Counted from the stretch's first letter, positions 1 to 12,687 are shown. The stretch is DNA of 64,000 nucleotides from an uncultured Caulobacterales bacterium (GCA_947503715.1 CANNER010000001.1:558001-622000); one strand, 5' to 3'. Notes: generated by a model from the sequence alone, not told the origin. Numbers and translations are program-made.

Positions 1-246
1 GAACTTGCCACACATGTTCTCGGCAAGCGCGTCCGCATCGGTCATCCGCATGGCGTGTTCGGATTGTCCGAAGAATTAAGCCAGCCGGATTTCGCCGTTG
101 CGACGGGGCTTCTCAAGAATGTTTTCGATGACCGGCCCGAAGTTGTCACCGGCCCGCCCGACCTCTCGGGGCGTCGTATCCGGACGCAGCGCTATACCGG
201 CAACGCGCTCGGGCGGTCCGTTCAGTGGCTTCGTGAGAATTTTTAG
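1..246 (+). CDS. ftsA: FtsA C-terminal fragment (cell-division actin homologue)
   Basis: The reading frame is open from base 1 to a TAG at 244-246, so only the last 81 codons are present. The visible part has the FtsA C-terminal pattern: a GxxxRIGxP segment followed by GLSE and PDFAVATGLL. It ends in a short basic and aromatic tail (SVQWLRENF), where FtsA normally carries its membrane-targeting amphipathic helix. FtsA anchors FtsZ filaments to the inner membrane and recruits later divisome proteins. Its position directly before ftsZ is the standard order at the end of the division and cell-wall cluster. The N-terminal ATPase domain lies outside the window. Confidence 0.93.
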   Translation, partial: ELATHVLGKRVRIGHPHGVFGLSEELSQPDFAVATGLLKNVFDDRPEVVTGPPDLSGRRIRTQRYTGNALGRSVQWLRENF

Positions 247-273
247 GCCAAACTGCGCTAAAAGTTAACGCGG

Positions 274-288
274 TTAACAAGCTCTTAA
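274..288. promoter_or_regulatory. CtrA-binding box upstream of ftsZ
   Basis: The sequence TTAA-CAAGCTC-TTAA is a perfect match to the TTAA-N7-TTAA full box bound by the alphaproteobacterial cell-cycle regulator CtrA. It lies in the 97-base gap between the ftsA stop and the ftsZ ATG, about 55 bases before the start. In Caulobacter, CtrA acts on the ftsZ promoter and represses it in swarmer cells. The same role here is an inference from motif and position. A further TTAA at 265-268 extends the AT-rich patch. Confidence 0.7.
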
Positions 289-343
289 ACCTTTCCCGCG
301 ATGGTCCGATTCACACATCATTGACCATAATTTGGGTGCCGCC

Positions 344-1780
344 ATGCCGATTAACTTTACACTTCCAGAGTCTGTTGAACTCAAGCCACGTATTGTCGTT
401 ATCGGTGTCGGCGGGGCAGGCGGCAATGCCGTCAACAACATGATCGAAGCGGGTCTCGACGGTGTCGATTTCGTTGTGGCCAATACGGACGCACAAGCAC
501 TCGCGCTCAATGCAGCAGATCGTAAAGTCCAAATGGGCGGTGGTATCACTCAAGGCCTTGGTGCTGGCATGCGCCCTGAAGTGGGTGAGCAATCTGCGGA
601 AGAATCCCTTGATGAAATTCTGGAACATCTCGACGGCGCGCACATGCTCTTTGTCGCCGCCGGTATGGGCGGTGGTACAGGAACAGGTGCTGCACCTGTG
701 ATCGCGCGTGCGGCCCGCGAACGCGGTATTTTGACTGTTGGCATCGTCACGAAACCGTTCATGTTCGAAGGCTCCCGCCGTATGAAGCTGGCGGAGCAAG
801 GTATTGAAAACCTCTATGCTTCTGTCGACACAATGATTACAATTCCGAACCAGAACCTGTTCCGCGTTGCGACAGAGCAAACGACAATGTCCGATGCGTT
901 TGCGATGGCAGATGAAGTCTTGCATTCCGGTGTTCGTGGCGTCACGGACCTGATGGTTGTGCCGGGTCTTATAAATCTTGACTTTAACGATGTTCGCACA
1001 GTTATGGACGAAATGGGTAAGGCCATGATGGGCACAGGTGAGGCCACGGGTGACCGTCGGGCTGTAGAGGCCGCTGAGTCTGCCATTAACAACCCGCTTC
1101 TTGACGATGTATCCCTTAAAGGTGCGAAGGGCGTGCTGATTAACATTACGGGCGGAAGCGACCTCACACTTTACGAAGTTGACGAAGCGGCACAATTAAT
1201 TCGCAACCAAGTTGATGAAAACGCCAATATCATCGTTGGGTCGGCGCTCGACCATGATCTGAACGGCATTGTCCGTGTTTCCGTTGTCGCGACTGGCGTC
1301 GACGCCGTGGAAAAGTCAGCAACGCCACCTGTTCCATTTGCGACAGCCCGCCCTGAACCCGTTACCGCTCCAACAAAGGTTGTTGAACTTGGTGTTCATG
1401 AGCGTGCACAAGAAGCCGCTGCTGCCGAAGCGGAAGCGCGTCGGGCTTATCAAGAGTATGAGTTTGACGAAGAAGAAGCGCGTGTCGCCGTGAATGCGCC
1501 GCCGCCTTATGTTGCGCCGAAGCCATATCCGCCAAAAATTCAGCCTGAAGAAACAGCCGCCTATGCACCGGCACCCGTCGCCCCGGGCCCAGCGCCAATT
1601 CCTGAGGCGGCACCTGCCAGCCCGGCGCGTAGTCCGTTCGGTTTCTTTGGTCGTCGCAAGGCTGCGCCTGCACCGCGCCCGCAAGTTGAGACTCGCCCTA
1701 AACCTTCGGGTGACCTTTTCGGGAATGATCAGGATGATGAGTTGGAAATCCCAAGCTTCCTTCGCCGCCAAAACCGATAG
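344..1780 (+). CDS. ftsZ: Cell division protein FtsZ
   Basis: Tubulin-like GTPase that polymerises at mid-cell to form the Z-ring. The GTP-binding signature GGGTGTG is at residues 109-115 and the N-terminal nucleotide loop [10 protein letters not shown] at 21-30. After the conserved core (to about residue 320) comes a long proline- and alanine-rich linker, usual in alphaproteobacteria. The extreme C-terminus carries the conserved peptide LEIPSFLRR that binds FtsA and other partners. I use the ATG at 344; a TTG at 332 is in frame but would add only four residues and has no clear ribosome site. A CtrA box lies upstream and a hairpin terminator follows at 1828. Confidence 0.98.
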   Translation: MPINFTLPESVELKPRIVVIGVGGAGGNAVNNMIEAGLDGVDFVVANTDAQALALNAADRKVQMGGGITQGLGAGMRPEVGEQSAEESLDEILEHLDGAHMLFVAAGMGGGTGTGAAPVIARAARERGILTVGIVTKPFMFEGSRRMKLAEQGIENLYASVDTMITIPNQNLFRVATEQTTMSDAFAMADEVLHSGVRGVTDLMVVPGLINLDFNDVRTVMDEMGKAMMGTGEATGDRRAVEAAESAINNPLLDDVSLKGAKGVLINITGGSDLTLYEVDEAAQLIRNQVDENANIIVGSALDHDLNGIVRVSVVATGVDAVEKSATPPVPFATARPEPVTAPTKVVELGVHERAQEAAAAEAEARRAYQEYEFDEEEARVAVNAPPPYVAPKPYPPKIQPEETAAYAPAPVAPGPAPIPEAAPASPARSPFGFFGRRKAAPAPRPQVETRPKPSGDLFGNDQDDELEIPSFLRRQNR

Positions 1781-1827
1781 GGAAATGTCAGGCCGCAAGG
1801 CTTGCACAAAAATTAAGCAACTTTAAG

Positions 1828-1859
1828 AAGGCCGCCTCTTTCATGGGGGTGGCCTTTTT
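1828..1859 (+). terminator. Rho-independent terminator after ftsZ
   Basis: AAGGCCGCC (1828-1836) pairs with GGTGGCCTT (1848-1856), with one G-T pair. The loop is 11 bases and a run of T follows on the + strand. It closes the ftsZ transcription unit, so lpxC probably has its own promoter. Confidence 0.85.
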
Positions 1860-1967
1860 GTCATGTTGTGAAACAATCCGACATAGAGCGTTTCTTGTTG
1901 CAATTCGTTCGCACATATAGCTTGTTAACGTAACATTCGTCATAAAACGGACAGAAAGGACATTCAG

Positions 1968-2924
1968 ATGCGCAATATGAATATCCCCATGCCTCCCCAT
2001 CCCACCTCACATATTCGTCGGCAATCGACCCTCAAATCCCCCGCTCTGACAGCGAGCGTTGCTCTACATAGTGGTGAACATACGCGATTGGCGTTAAAAC
2101 CCGCACCTGTTGGATCAGGCCTGAATTTCGTCCGAACGGATATCACAGACCGTGACAACGTAGTTCCGGTTAGACCTGATCTTGTCACGGGTGTTCGGAA
2201 TTGCACGACTTTATCCAATGCTGCCGGTGTATGCGTTTCGACAATTGAGCATCTTTTGGCGGCACTTTCTGCCGCAGGTATTGATAATCTTGATATTGAA
2301 TTAGACGGGCCTGAATTGCCCGCACTGGATGGGTCTGCGGAACCATTCTTGCAACTGATTGAGCAAGTCGGCGTTCATCGTCAACCTGCACCGCGCCGAT
2401 ATGTGAAGGTCTTGAAGACGCTAGAGGTATCGTCCGGTGATAGTTTTGCGCGAATTGAACCTTGTGAGCAGTTAGAGCTCGACGTGACGATTGATTTTCA
2501 AGAAGCGGCAATAGGCCGTCAACGTCTGGAAATTGTACCGAATGTTCGATGCTTTCGCGAGCGCATCGCGGGCGCACGGACATTTGCCAGATTACACGAA
2601 GTGGCAGCTCTGCAGGCCGCAGGCCTGTCAAAGGGCGGATCATATGATAATGCTATCGTTGTGGACGAAGATAAGATTCTAAATCCATCAGGTTTAAGGT
2701 TTGAGGATGAATTTGTACGCCACAAAGCCTTGGACCTTCTGGGTGATCTCTATCTCGGCGGGCCTATCCTCGGGCGCGTGACGACGGTGAAGCCGGGACA
2801 TGGCCTCAACCATGACCTTTTGATGAAGCTTTATGGGACCCCAGACGCCTGGACCTTCATATCCGTACCAATGGAAAATGCGGAGGTGGGCACTGTTCCA
2901 GAGCTGAAATCCATCCCGGCCTAA
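1968..2924 (+). CDS. lpxC: UDP-3-O-acyl-N-acetylglucosamine deacetylase LpxC
   Basis: Zinc amidase for the committed step of lipid A synthesis: it removes acetate from UDP-3-O-acyl-GlcNAc in the cytoplasm. The zinc and catalytic residues are visible: EH at 94-95 (STIEHLLAAL), H252 and D256 in HKALDLLGD, and the late catalytic histidine in PGHGLNH (H278). At 318 residues it is the usual family length. An AAAGGA site lies seven bases before the ATG. Its place after ftsZ is the conserved division-cluster order. The gene shows an intact LPS pathway, in line with the BamD lipoprotein encoded next. Confidence 0.97.
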   Translation: MRNMNIPMPPHPTSHIRRQSTLKSPALTASVALHSGEHTRLALKPAPVGSGLNFVRTDITDRDNVVPVRPDLVTGVRNCTTLSNAAGVCVSTIEHLLAALSAAGIDNLDIELDGPELPALDGSAEPFLQLIEQVGVHRQPAPRRYVKVLKTLEVSSGDSFARIEPCEQLELDVTIDFQEAAIGRQRLEIVPNVRCFRERIAGARTFARLHEVAALQAAGLSKGGSYDNAIVVDEDKILNPSGLRFEDEFVRHKALDLLGDLYLGGPILGRVTTVKPGHGLNHDLLMKLYGTPDAWTFISVPMENAEVGTVPELKSIPA

Positions 2925-3033
2925 CGCTTTTCTCACTTTCACCCGTGTTACGAAGTCTCTAAGACATTTCAGAAATGAAGAGGAACCTGACTCGTCAGGG
3001 ACCAATTTTGGAATAAGCTCGACAGGTCCGTCC

Positions 3034-3879
3034 ATGTTCAATGCGAAAACTCTCAAACGTGCAGCCTTCCTTGGCCTAGCGCTCACCCTGACGGCTTGCG
3101 GCTCGCTGGGTGGCAATAAGAAGGAGACGCTGGCCTATATCGAACGTCCGGCAGAACTGATTTATAATCAGGCCGTCGACCAATTGGAACGTCGTGATTG
3201 GTCCGATGCCAAGCTGCTTTTCCAAGAGGTCGAGCGTCAGCATCCATTCTCGAAATGGGCGCGTCGCGCCATGTTGATGAGCGCATACACGTCTTACCGC
3301 TCCGCCGATTATGATGAGAGCGTCGCGACAGCACAGCGTTTCATCAGCCTTCATCCCGGCTCTGACTCCGCGCCTTATGCCTATTACCTGATCGCGATTA
3401 ACTATTATGACCAAATCTATGATGTTGGCCGGGATCAAGCGACCACAGTTGCCGCCGAAGCGGCCCTTCAGCAAATTGTTCGCCGCTATCCAGATAGCGA
3501 TTATGCACGGGATGCGCGCCTAAAACTGGAACTCACGCAGGACCATTTGGCGGGTAAGGAAATGTCCATTGGGCGTTACTATCTCAAGGAAAATCAACAA
3601 CTTGCAGCGATTAATCGGTTTAAGAATGTTGTCCAGAATTATGAGACAACCTCTCAAACAGAAGAGGCTCTTCACCGCTTGGTGGAGAGCTATGTTTCTT
3701 TGGGAATTATCCAAGAGGCCAAGCTCGTCGGTTCTGTTCTGGGCTATAATTATCCAAACAGTGAATGGTATAAAGACAGCTATGATCTCCTTGAGAGTTA
3801 CGGCGTCAATCTGGATGATGAAATCACAAAACCACGCAAGCAGGGATATTGGACCCGCTTGAAAGAGCGTTTGTTCTAA
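3034..3879 (+). CDS. bamD: Outer-membrane assembly lipoprotein BamD
   Basis: TPR lipoprotein of the BAM complex, which inserts beta-barrel proteins in the outer membrane; BamD is one of its essential parts. The N-terminus is a lipoprotein signal with lipobox LTAC, lipidated at C22. It is followed by tetratricopeptide-like repeats (for example LIYNQAVDQLERRDWSDA and the PDSDYARDARLKLELT region). The length of 281 residues and the lpxC-bamD-recN-ligA order are typical of alphaproteobacteria. The ribosome site is weak. A small CCTGA/TCAGG hairpin lies about 35-45 bases upstream, without a T run. Confidence 0.95.
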   Translation: MFNAKTLKRAAFLGLALTLTACGSLGGNKKETLAYIERPAELIYNQAVDQLERRDWSDAKLLFQEVERQHPFSKWARRAMLMSAYTSYRSADYDESVATAQRFISLHPGSDSAPYAYYLIAINYYDQIYDVGRDQATTVAAEAALQQIVRRYPDSDYARDARLKLELTQDHLAGKEMSIGRYYLKENQQLAAINRFKNVVQNYETTSQTEEALHRLVESYVSLGIIQEAKLVGSVLGYNYPNSEWYKDSYDLLESYGVNLDDEITKPRKQGYWTRLKERLF

Positions 3880-3882
3880 GTC

Positions 3883-7616
<3,734 letters not shown>

Positions 7617-8056
7617 TTAGTCAGTCACTTTTAGTTCTATTTGCGCGCCATCAGGTAAGTCTTGAATTTGTAAAGCAATGTGTCCGCTAAGCCTTATGAC
7701 CTCTGCAAGAGTTACTTTCATAAAGTTATCTTGAGTATATTTTCCGCCTAATGGACAGGGTATGATTAAGCCGTACGATTGTTCTGAAGAGAGTTGTCCA
7801 AATTTTTCTTCTGCTTTCTCCACTAAAGCGTTCATGTTCCAATCGAGTATGAAATCTGAGTCAAAAAAACTGATTTAGCTTTGGAAGTAGATTTCGCAAT
7901 AATTTCGCAACTGAGTTCTTCTGGACATAACCTCCAATACTGATTTGAAGGATCTTTAAAAATGAGATTTCCGAAAGCGTTGCGATGCAATACAGAGATA
8001 GGACTTTGTAACCCAATCCACGACCAGGCTTCCAAAACAGTCTCTGCGATATTCAT
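7617..8056 (-). pseudogene. DUF1851 (Tdi1-like) protein split by a one-base frameshift
   Basis: Two abutting minus-strand frames, 8056-7832 (74 codons) and 7835-7617 (72 codons), read as one protein of about 145 residues if a single base is added to the seven-T run (plus-strand A run 7863-7869). The restored junction reads SVFFDSDFILDWNMNALVEK. The N-terminal part (AWSWIG, FGNLIFKDPSNQYWRLCPEE) and the C-terminal part (YGLIIPCPLGGKY, LQIQDLPDGAQI) both resemble DUF1851, the C-terminal domain of the type VI immunity protein Tdi1. The locus is AT-rich against its neighbours, lies three bases past the aminopeptidase gene on the same strand, and its stop abuts that of ligA. It may be a decayed import, a slippage-decoded gene or a sequencing error. 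Confidence 0.72.
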
Positions 8057-8059
8057 GCT

Positions 8060-9889
8060 CTAAAGCGCCTGACACGCGGCTTGCAACCACGCCTTCATAT
8101 CTCCCTCAACCAAAGGCCCAATCTTTGCCATAACCTGTGCGTGGTAGTCATTGATGTAATCCCGCTCGGCTCGTGTGAGCATATCCGTATCGATCAGGGT
8201 TTTGTGCAGCGGTGCCCATGTCAGATTGGCAAAGCCCAGCATGTCCCGTTCGCCGCCTGAAATCGGCGCGGCTTCTGTGACATATTGCAAGTTTTCAATC
8301 CGAATGCCGTATTCGCCCGTTTTGTAATAGCCGGGTTCGTTCGACACAATCATGCCGGGTTCGAGCGCGACTTTGTTCGGCGCTTTTGATATGCGTTGCG
8401 GGCCTTCATGCACGCCAAGGAATACGCCAACGCCGTGACCTGTGCCGTGGTCGTAATCCAACCCGGCCTGCCAAAGGGGGTGGCGGGCGAGCGCGTCAAG
8501 ATTACTGCCTGTCGTCCCCTTTGGGAAGCGGACAGTCGCCAGTGCAATATGGCCTTTTAGAACGAGTGTGAACCGTTCCCGCATTTCCTGCGTGGGTTCA
8601 CCAATCGGGACTGTGCGCGTGACGTCCGTCGTGCCGTCCGGATATTGTCCGCCACTATCGACGAGGAAGAGCGACCCGCGTTTGAGCGTTTGAACGGTTT
8701 TCGTGCTGGCGCGGTAATGGACAACGGCCCCATTACTGCCCGCGCCTGAAATCGTTTCAAATGAGATATCGCGGATGGAATTGTCGTGGCGACGGAATTG
8801 TTCCAACTGCATGGCGGCGTCGATCTCGTCCACGTCACCGGATTGCGCCTTTGTGTCGAGCCAGTGGAGAAATTTCGCGAGCGCTATGCCATCACGGATA
8901 TGAGCAGCAGATGTGCTGGCTATTTCGGCTGCGTTCTTTTTCGCTTTTGGCAGGGCGACCGGGTCTTGAATGGATTTTACCGTCGCGCCTTTGGCTTTCA
9001 GGGTTTCCACATGCCAAGCGGAAGCCGTGTTGGGGTCCGCGATCACGGTTTTTCCGGAGAGGGCGCTCATCGCGTCCTCCAGTGCCTTCTCAGATTGGAG
9101 ACTGACTTCATTCCCTAAATGCTGACGAACAGGATCTGAGAGTTTTTCCGGCGCAATGAAGAGTTGCGTTTGTCCGGATTTATCAATGATGGCGGTCGAG
9201 AGGGGAAGGGGCGTGCATTTCACGTCGCCACCACGAATATTGAGCAGCCATGCGATAGAGGACGGCGCGGTGATAAGTGCTGCGTCTGCGCCTGAGGCTG
9301 CTATAGAGCGTCCAATTTCAGCGCGTTTCTCGTGATGTGATTTTCCCGCAAATTCTTGTGGCTGAATGCTGACTTGCGTTAGGGGAACGGATGGGCGGTC
9401 GTCCCACGCCGTATCAATAGGGTTGTCCGACAAGGCGTGGGTTTCACCGCCCGCAAATTTAACCGCATCCTTAATTCGAGCCAGAGCTGCAGGACTGTGG
9501 AGTCGCGGGTCAAATCCGACGGTCTGACCCTTTTTAATATTTGCGCGTAACCAAGTGGCCATGCCGCCGCCTTCTAATTTTGTGAAGGTGAAGAGGCTCT
9601 CCTCCACTTGCTGGCGGACCTGCAATGTATAGCGCCCGTCTACGAACATAATGGCTGCATCTTTGAGAATAATGGCCGCACCTGCGGACCCGGTGAAACC
9701 ACTCACCCACATGAGGCGTTCGTTACAATCCGGCAGATATTCATTTTGATACTCGTCTTCATGCGGGACCAGAAATGCATCCAGACCCAACGTCTCCATC
9801 TGCGCGCGCAGTTTTGGCAGGTTCTTACGTCCAAATTCCGGACCTCCTGTCACGTCAAATGTCTGAAAGCTGTCTGGGATATGGTTCAT
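8060..9889 (-). CDS. pepP: Xaa-Pro aminopeptidase (M24B family, large form)
   Basis: Metallo-aminopeptidase that releases an N-terminal residue preceding proline. At 609 residues it is the large, two-creatinase-domain form. Two N-terminal creatinase-like domains are followed by the pita-bread catalytic fold. Metal ligands are visible: aspartates in VDSGGQYPDGTTDVTR, the histidine of HGTGHGVG, and glutamates in NEPGYY and IRIENLQY. A short M24 C-terminal extension follows. The N-terminus (MNHIPDSFQTF) has no signal peptide, so it is probably cytoplasmic. Gene symbol by family only; the exact substrate is not readable from sequence. Confidence 0.9.
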   Translation of the reverse strand: MNHIPDSFQTFDVTGGPEFGRKNLPKLRAQMETLGLDAFLVPHEDEYQNEYLPDCNERLMWVSGFTGSAGAAIILKDAAIMFVDGRYTLQVRQQVEESLFTFTKLEGGGMATWLRANIKKGQTVGFDPRLHSPAALARIKDAVKFAGGETHALSDNPIDTAWDDRPSVPLTQVSIQPQEFAGKSHHEKRAEIGRSIAASGADAALITAPSSIAWLLNIRGGDVKCTPLPLSTAIIDKSGQTQLFIAPEKLSDPVRQHLGNEVSLQSEKALEDAMSALSGKTVIADPNTASAWHVETLKAKGATVKSIQDPVALPKAKKNAAEIASTSAAHIRDGIALAKFLHWLDTKAQSGDVDEIDAAMQLEQFRRHDNSIRDISFETISGAGSNGAVVHYRASTKTVQTLKRGSLFLVDSGGQYPDGTTDVTRTVPIGEPTQEMRERFTLVLKGHIALATVRFPKGTTGSNLDALARHPLWQAGLDYDHGTGHGVGVFLGVHEGPQRISKAPNKVALEPGMIVSNEPGYYKTGEYGIRIENLQYVTEAAPISGGERDMLGFANLTWAPLHKTLIDTDMLTRAERDYINDYHAQVMAKIGPLVEGDMKAWLQAACQAL

Positions 9890-10161
9890 AGGATTGGGCC
9901 TGATTTGCGTTCGCGGCGTCTTGAAATCTCAAAGACAGGTTAGGCATCGGGTGGATTCAAGGCAAACGGTTTCCTGACCCGATCTATTTGCCACGGATAT
10001 TAGTGAATTGACGAAACGTTAAAAAGTTTGCTTTTCAGTCACAGCAATTTTGCATAGCTCAAAGAACCAAGTGGTGGTTCCGCATTTTTCATTCGACCCT
10101 AAATAGCCTTCATCGAAATCAGGATGGGAATAAGCCCAATCCTCGCGAGATGAGAAAGACA
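9890..10161. other. Divergent intergenic region (aminopeptidase / small basic ORF)
   Basis: 272 bases between two divergent genes. It holds a perfect six-base inverted repeat, GAACCA (10064-10069) and TGGTTC (10075-10080), with a five-base loop. A purine-rich stretch before the small ORF (GAGATGAGAAAGAC) can serve as its ribosome site. I could not place a convincing -35/-10 pair. A minus-strand frame at 10019-10249 overlaps the small ORF and looks like a shadow. Confidence 0.5.
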
Positions 10162-10302
10162 ATGACAACACAATTAAACGGAACAGAATTTGTAACCCTG
10201 ACTGACACAGCTGCGCGCCGCGCAACGCCGTCACCGGTCCGTACAACAATCGCTCTCCGCCGTGATCAGCGCCGCGTTCGTCGCGCTAACCGCGCGATCT
10301 AG
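10162..10302 (+). CDS. Small basic protein, 46 codons, unknown function
   Basis: ATG at 10162 to TAG at 10300-10302. The product starts MTTQLNGTEFVTLTDTAARR and ends in an arginine-dense tail (ALRRDQRRVRRANRAI). It has no cysteine, membrane segment or signal. Support for translation comes from the GA-rich site just upstream, a strong hairpin terminator 21 bases after the stop, and its place alone between divergent and convergent neighbours. The basic tail would suit binding to nucleic acid or ribosome, but that is inference. I do not recognise the family. Confidence 0.55.
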   Translation: MTTQLNGTEFVTLTDTAARRATPSPVRTTIALRRDQRRVRRANRAI

Positions 10303-10322
10303 AGCATCAGATATTCTGATTT

Positions 10323-10356
10323 AAAAGCCGTCTCGTGGTTACGAGGCGGCTTTTTT
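10323..10356. terminator. Bidirectional terminator between small ORF and prmA
   Basis: AAAAGCCGTCTCGT pairs with ACGAGGCGGCTTTT around a four-base loop, with one wobble pair. T runs flank it when read from either strand. It can stop transcription from the small + strand ORF and from prmA on the - strand, whose stop codon sits at 10355-10357. Confidence 0.88.
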
Positions 10357-11230
10357 ATTGAGCCTTTATAGCGAGGAGGGACGTCCAGCCTTCAATACTG
10401 GATTGCGGCGTGACCTTTAATCCAGCCTTCTCAAAACACCTGGCAACTTCCTCTGCTTTCTCATCCAGAATGCCTGAGAGGACAACCGTCCCATCCGGCG
10501 CGGTGGCAGACACGATATCTTCGGCCAATCCCATTAGCGGCCCTGCGAGAATATTGGCGAAGATTAAATCGAATTGACGGCTTTTAAGCGCTGGACTGTC
10601 AAACCCATCCGCAACATGTGCGGATATCCGTCCAGGAACTGCGTTCTCTGTCGCGTTCTGTTCCGTTACCATAATGGCGTCGTGATCAATATCTGTTGCG
10701 ATGATATTAGCTGCCGACAGTGTTTTAGCGGCTGCAATGGCCAGAATGCCTGCGCCGCAACCTAAATCTAAGATTCGGTTAGGGGCGAAACCTCTGTCGA
10801 GGCGTTCGCTGAATATTTGAAGACAACCCGCTGTGGTCCCGTGATGTCCTGTCCCAAATGCAAGGCCGGCTTCAACGTGGATAGCTATTTTATCCTCTGG
10901 AATTTTGTCACTATCATGTGCGCCGTGGACGAAAAACCGTCCGGCTATGACGGGTGGTAGTCCTGATTGGGTTTCACTGACCCAATCCGTTTCCGGTAAC
11001 TGATGTATTTTGCTGTCGAACCCTGAGAACGCATCCAAAGAAGCTAGTACCGTCTCTGCGTCTGTTTGTGATTGAAAGAGCGCCTGAACCAGCATTTTGC
11101 CAGAGGGTGCATCAAATATCGTCACGCCCAGCGCCGACATCTCGCCCTCCATGCCGAGCGCATCGGCAAGGTCAAAGGCAATGTCCGGCGTTGTGATAAT
11201 GTCCAACGCAAAAGGTGTGGTAAGGGTCAT
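10355..11230 (-). CDS. prmA: Ribosomal protein L11 methyltransferase PrmA
   Basis: SAM-dependent enzyme that trimethylates lysines and the N-terminus of ribosomal protein L11. The SAM motif I reads ILDLGCGAGILAIAAAK. The later catalytic loop appears as FDLIFANILAGPL, with the N-I-L form usual for PrmA in place of NPPY. A family-specific N-terminal domain precedes it (ETDWVSETQ, GLAFGTGHHGTT). At 291 residues it is of normal size. The ATG overlaps the stop of the upstream lipoprotein gene (ATGA), and the unit uvrD-like, lipoprotein, prmA reads as one transcript ending in the shared terminator. Confidence 0.95.
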   Translation of the reverse strand: MTLTTPFALDIITTPDIAFDLADALGMEGEMSALGVTIFDAPSGKMLVQALFQSQTDAETVLASLDAFSGFDSKIHQLPETDWVSETQSGLPPVIAGRFFVHGAHDSDKIPEDKIAIHVEAGLAFGTGHHGTTAGCLQIFSERLDRGFAPNRILDLGCGAGILAIAAAKTLSAANIIATDIDHDAIMVTEQNATENAVPGRISAHVADGFDSPALKSRQFDLIFANILAGPLMGLAEDIVSATAPDGTVVLSGILDEKAEEVARCFEKAGLKVTPQSSIEGWTSLLAIKAQ

Positions 11231-12678
11231 TTCCCCTGCCTCTTTGCGGCTTCGCCTTTTAGGGGCTCACCGCCAATATTTTCATTGATTGGGATTTTGC
11301 GCCGTAAGTTTTTCCCGCGAAGCGCATCACTGCTCAAGCCGCGGCAATTCTCGACATGAAGCTGTCCTGACTTCGCACCGCAGAGCATATAAGCGACGAG
11401 TTCCGGTTGTTTGACATGGCCGTTATGCGCGAAGAGCGGGTCTACAAAGCCGCCTACGAACGGGAAAACGGGCCCTGAAAATTGAACGCGCATATCTACA
11501 ATATTAAACCCCAAGAGATCAATGAGGCGGTTGCGCTCGGTCTCAACCGACATGTCCAGAGCATTGCTATCACCGCGGTCACTGCGCTCTAATAGCTGTT
11601 TGTAAAACGGAACGAGTTCGTAACTCAGGAAATCATTGATTTCCGACATGGCAATAATCGTCGGGCGTTCCTCATCCGCATAAGGTTCCGGGACGACACG
11701 ATCATTGAGTGATATATCAGACAGGGACAGGAGCGGTACCTGATTGGCCAGCATAAAGAATTGCGTGCCCTTAATCATATCATCATAAACATTGCCTCGC
11801 CCGTCCGTCATGGCATCCCGCATAATGTCAAAGGCGATTTTCGAGCCTAGCGATTCTGTGACAAAGGCAAAGGGATCCGTTTCAATATCACGCAAAGACG
11901 CAATTTGACAGATGTCGATGTGATTTACACGGTCGCCTTGCTGTTCAAATCCAAAGCCTGAGGCGTCCAGTGCGGCACTACACATCGCACCGCGAACCGC
12001 ATTGCGAATTTGCTCTCCCGCAGGGCCGAGATAGAGGACGGCGTCAGAAAAGCCGTAGTTAACGAGTTTATCCTTCAGGCGGCCATTATATTTTGTGCGC
12101 AAAGAGGCGAACATGCCCGTCTCATTCTGGCCAATTGCGTCTTGTCCCACATGTGGGCGTTGTAAGGCCTCCCAGAAAATATCGTCCCAAAACACGCGGT
12201 AAATGACATATTCGATATCGCTGTCCACGGGCAAAACCTGACGGTCCATGCAGACGAGCTCATCCAAGCTGAGCGTCGAACCGGGGAGCGTTGTTTTGTA
12301 AGTCCGTTTTTTGACTTCCGTGATAGTGATGGAGTTAGACAGCTCGACATCTTCGTCTTTTCTGGCTCGTCCACATTGACTCGCGACGGCTTTTTCTTCG
12401 ACGGTCTGCCCGTAAGCATCCGCCACACCCGTAATGAACGCATTAGCGAGAGGTGCGTCTTCCGGGTTTTCGACATATCCGATCCCATGAAGATACATAA
12501 TATTGACGCGTTTTTTCCGACTGTTCGGGGCACTTTGGGCTAATCGTTCCAGCCCGACAAAAGCGCCGTTATTGTCCCGGTCAGAGGATAGCGCATTGAT
12601 GTCCAGAACCTCGAATTTTGTTGAGGCGCATCCCGTGAGGCAAAGGGCGATAAGAACGATAAAGAGTGAGCGTAACAT
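11227..12678 (-). CDS. Lipoprotein with alpha/beta-hydrolase-like signature, function unknown
   Basis: 483 residues. The N-terminus is a short lipoprotein signal with lipobox LTGC (C17). A strand followed by HGIG (64-67) looks like the oxyanion region of an alpha/beta hydrolase. Candidate triad residues in the right order are S276 in TESLGSK (a non-canonical nucleophile elbow lacking the first glycine of GxSxG), D349 in EINDFLSYEL, and H418 or H421 near AHNGHVKQPEL. This suggests an envelope esterase or lipase, but I do not recognise the family and the triad is inferred. Several cysteines (residues 102, 143, 233, 257, 432) could form disulfides after export. It sits nine bases after the helicase gene and overlaps prmA. 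Confidence 0.7.
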   Translation of the reverse strand: MLRSLFIVLIALCLTGCASTKFEVLDINALSSDRDNNGAFVGLERLAQSAPNSRKKRVNIMYLHGIGYVENPEDAPLANAFITGVADAYGQTVEEKAVASQCGRARKDEDVELSNSITITEVKKRTYKTTLPGSTLSLDELVCMDRQVLPVDSDIEYVIYRVFWDDIFWEALQRPHVGQDAIGQNETGMFASLRTKYNGRLKDKLVNYGFSDAVLYLGPAGEQIRNAVRGAMCSAALDASGFGFEQQGDRVNHIDICQIASLRDIETDPFAFVTESLGSKIAFDIMRDAMTDGRGNVYDDMIKGTQFFMLANQVPLLSLSDISLNDRVVPEPYADEERPTIIAMSEINDFLSYELVPFYKQLLERSDRGDSNALDMSVETERNRLIDLLGFNIVDMRVQFSGPVFPFVGGFVDPLFAHNGHVKQPELVAYMLCGAKSGQLHVENCRGLSSDALRGKNLRRKIPINENIGGEPLKGEAAKRQGK

Positions 12679-12687
12679 TTCGACGTG

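Noticed and set aside
311-1195. Long minus-strand frame opposite ftsZ (294 codons)
   Set aside because: It is a shadow of ftsZ; the + strand frame has every FtsZ motif and no family is visible in the reverse.
2986-2999. CCTGA/TCAGG hairpin before bamD
   Set aside because: Short stem, no T run and no match to a known element; likely chance.
10019-10249. Minus-strand frame of 76 codons upstream of prmA
   Set aside because: Overlaps the better supported 46-codon + strand ORF and has no ribosome site.
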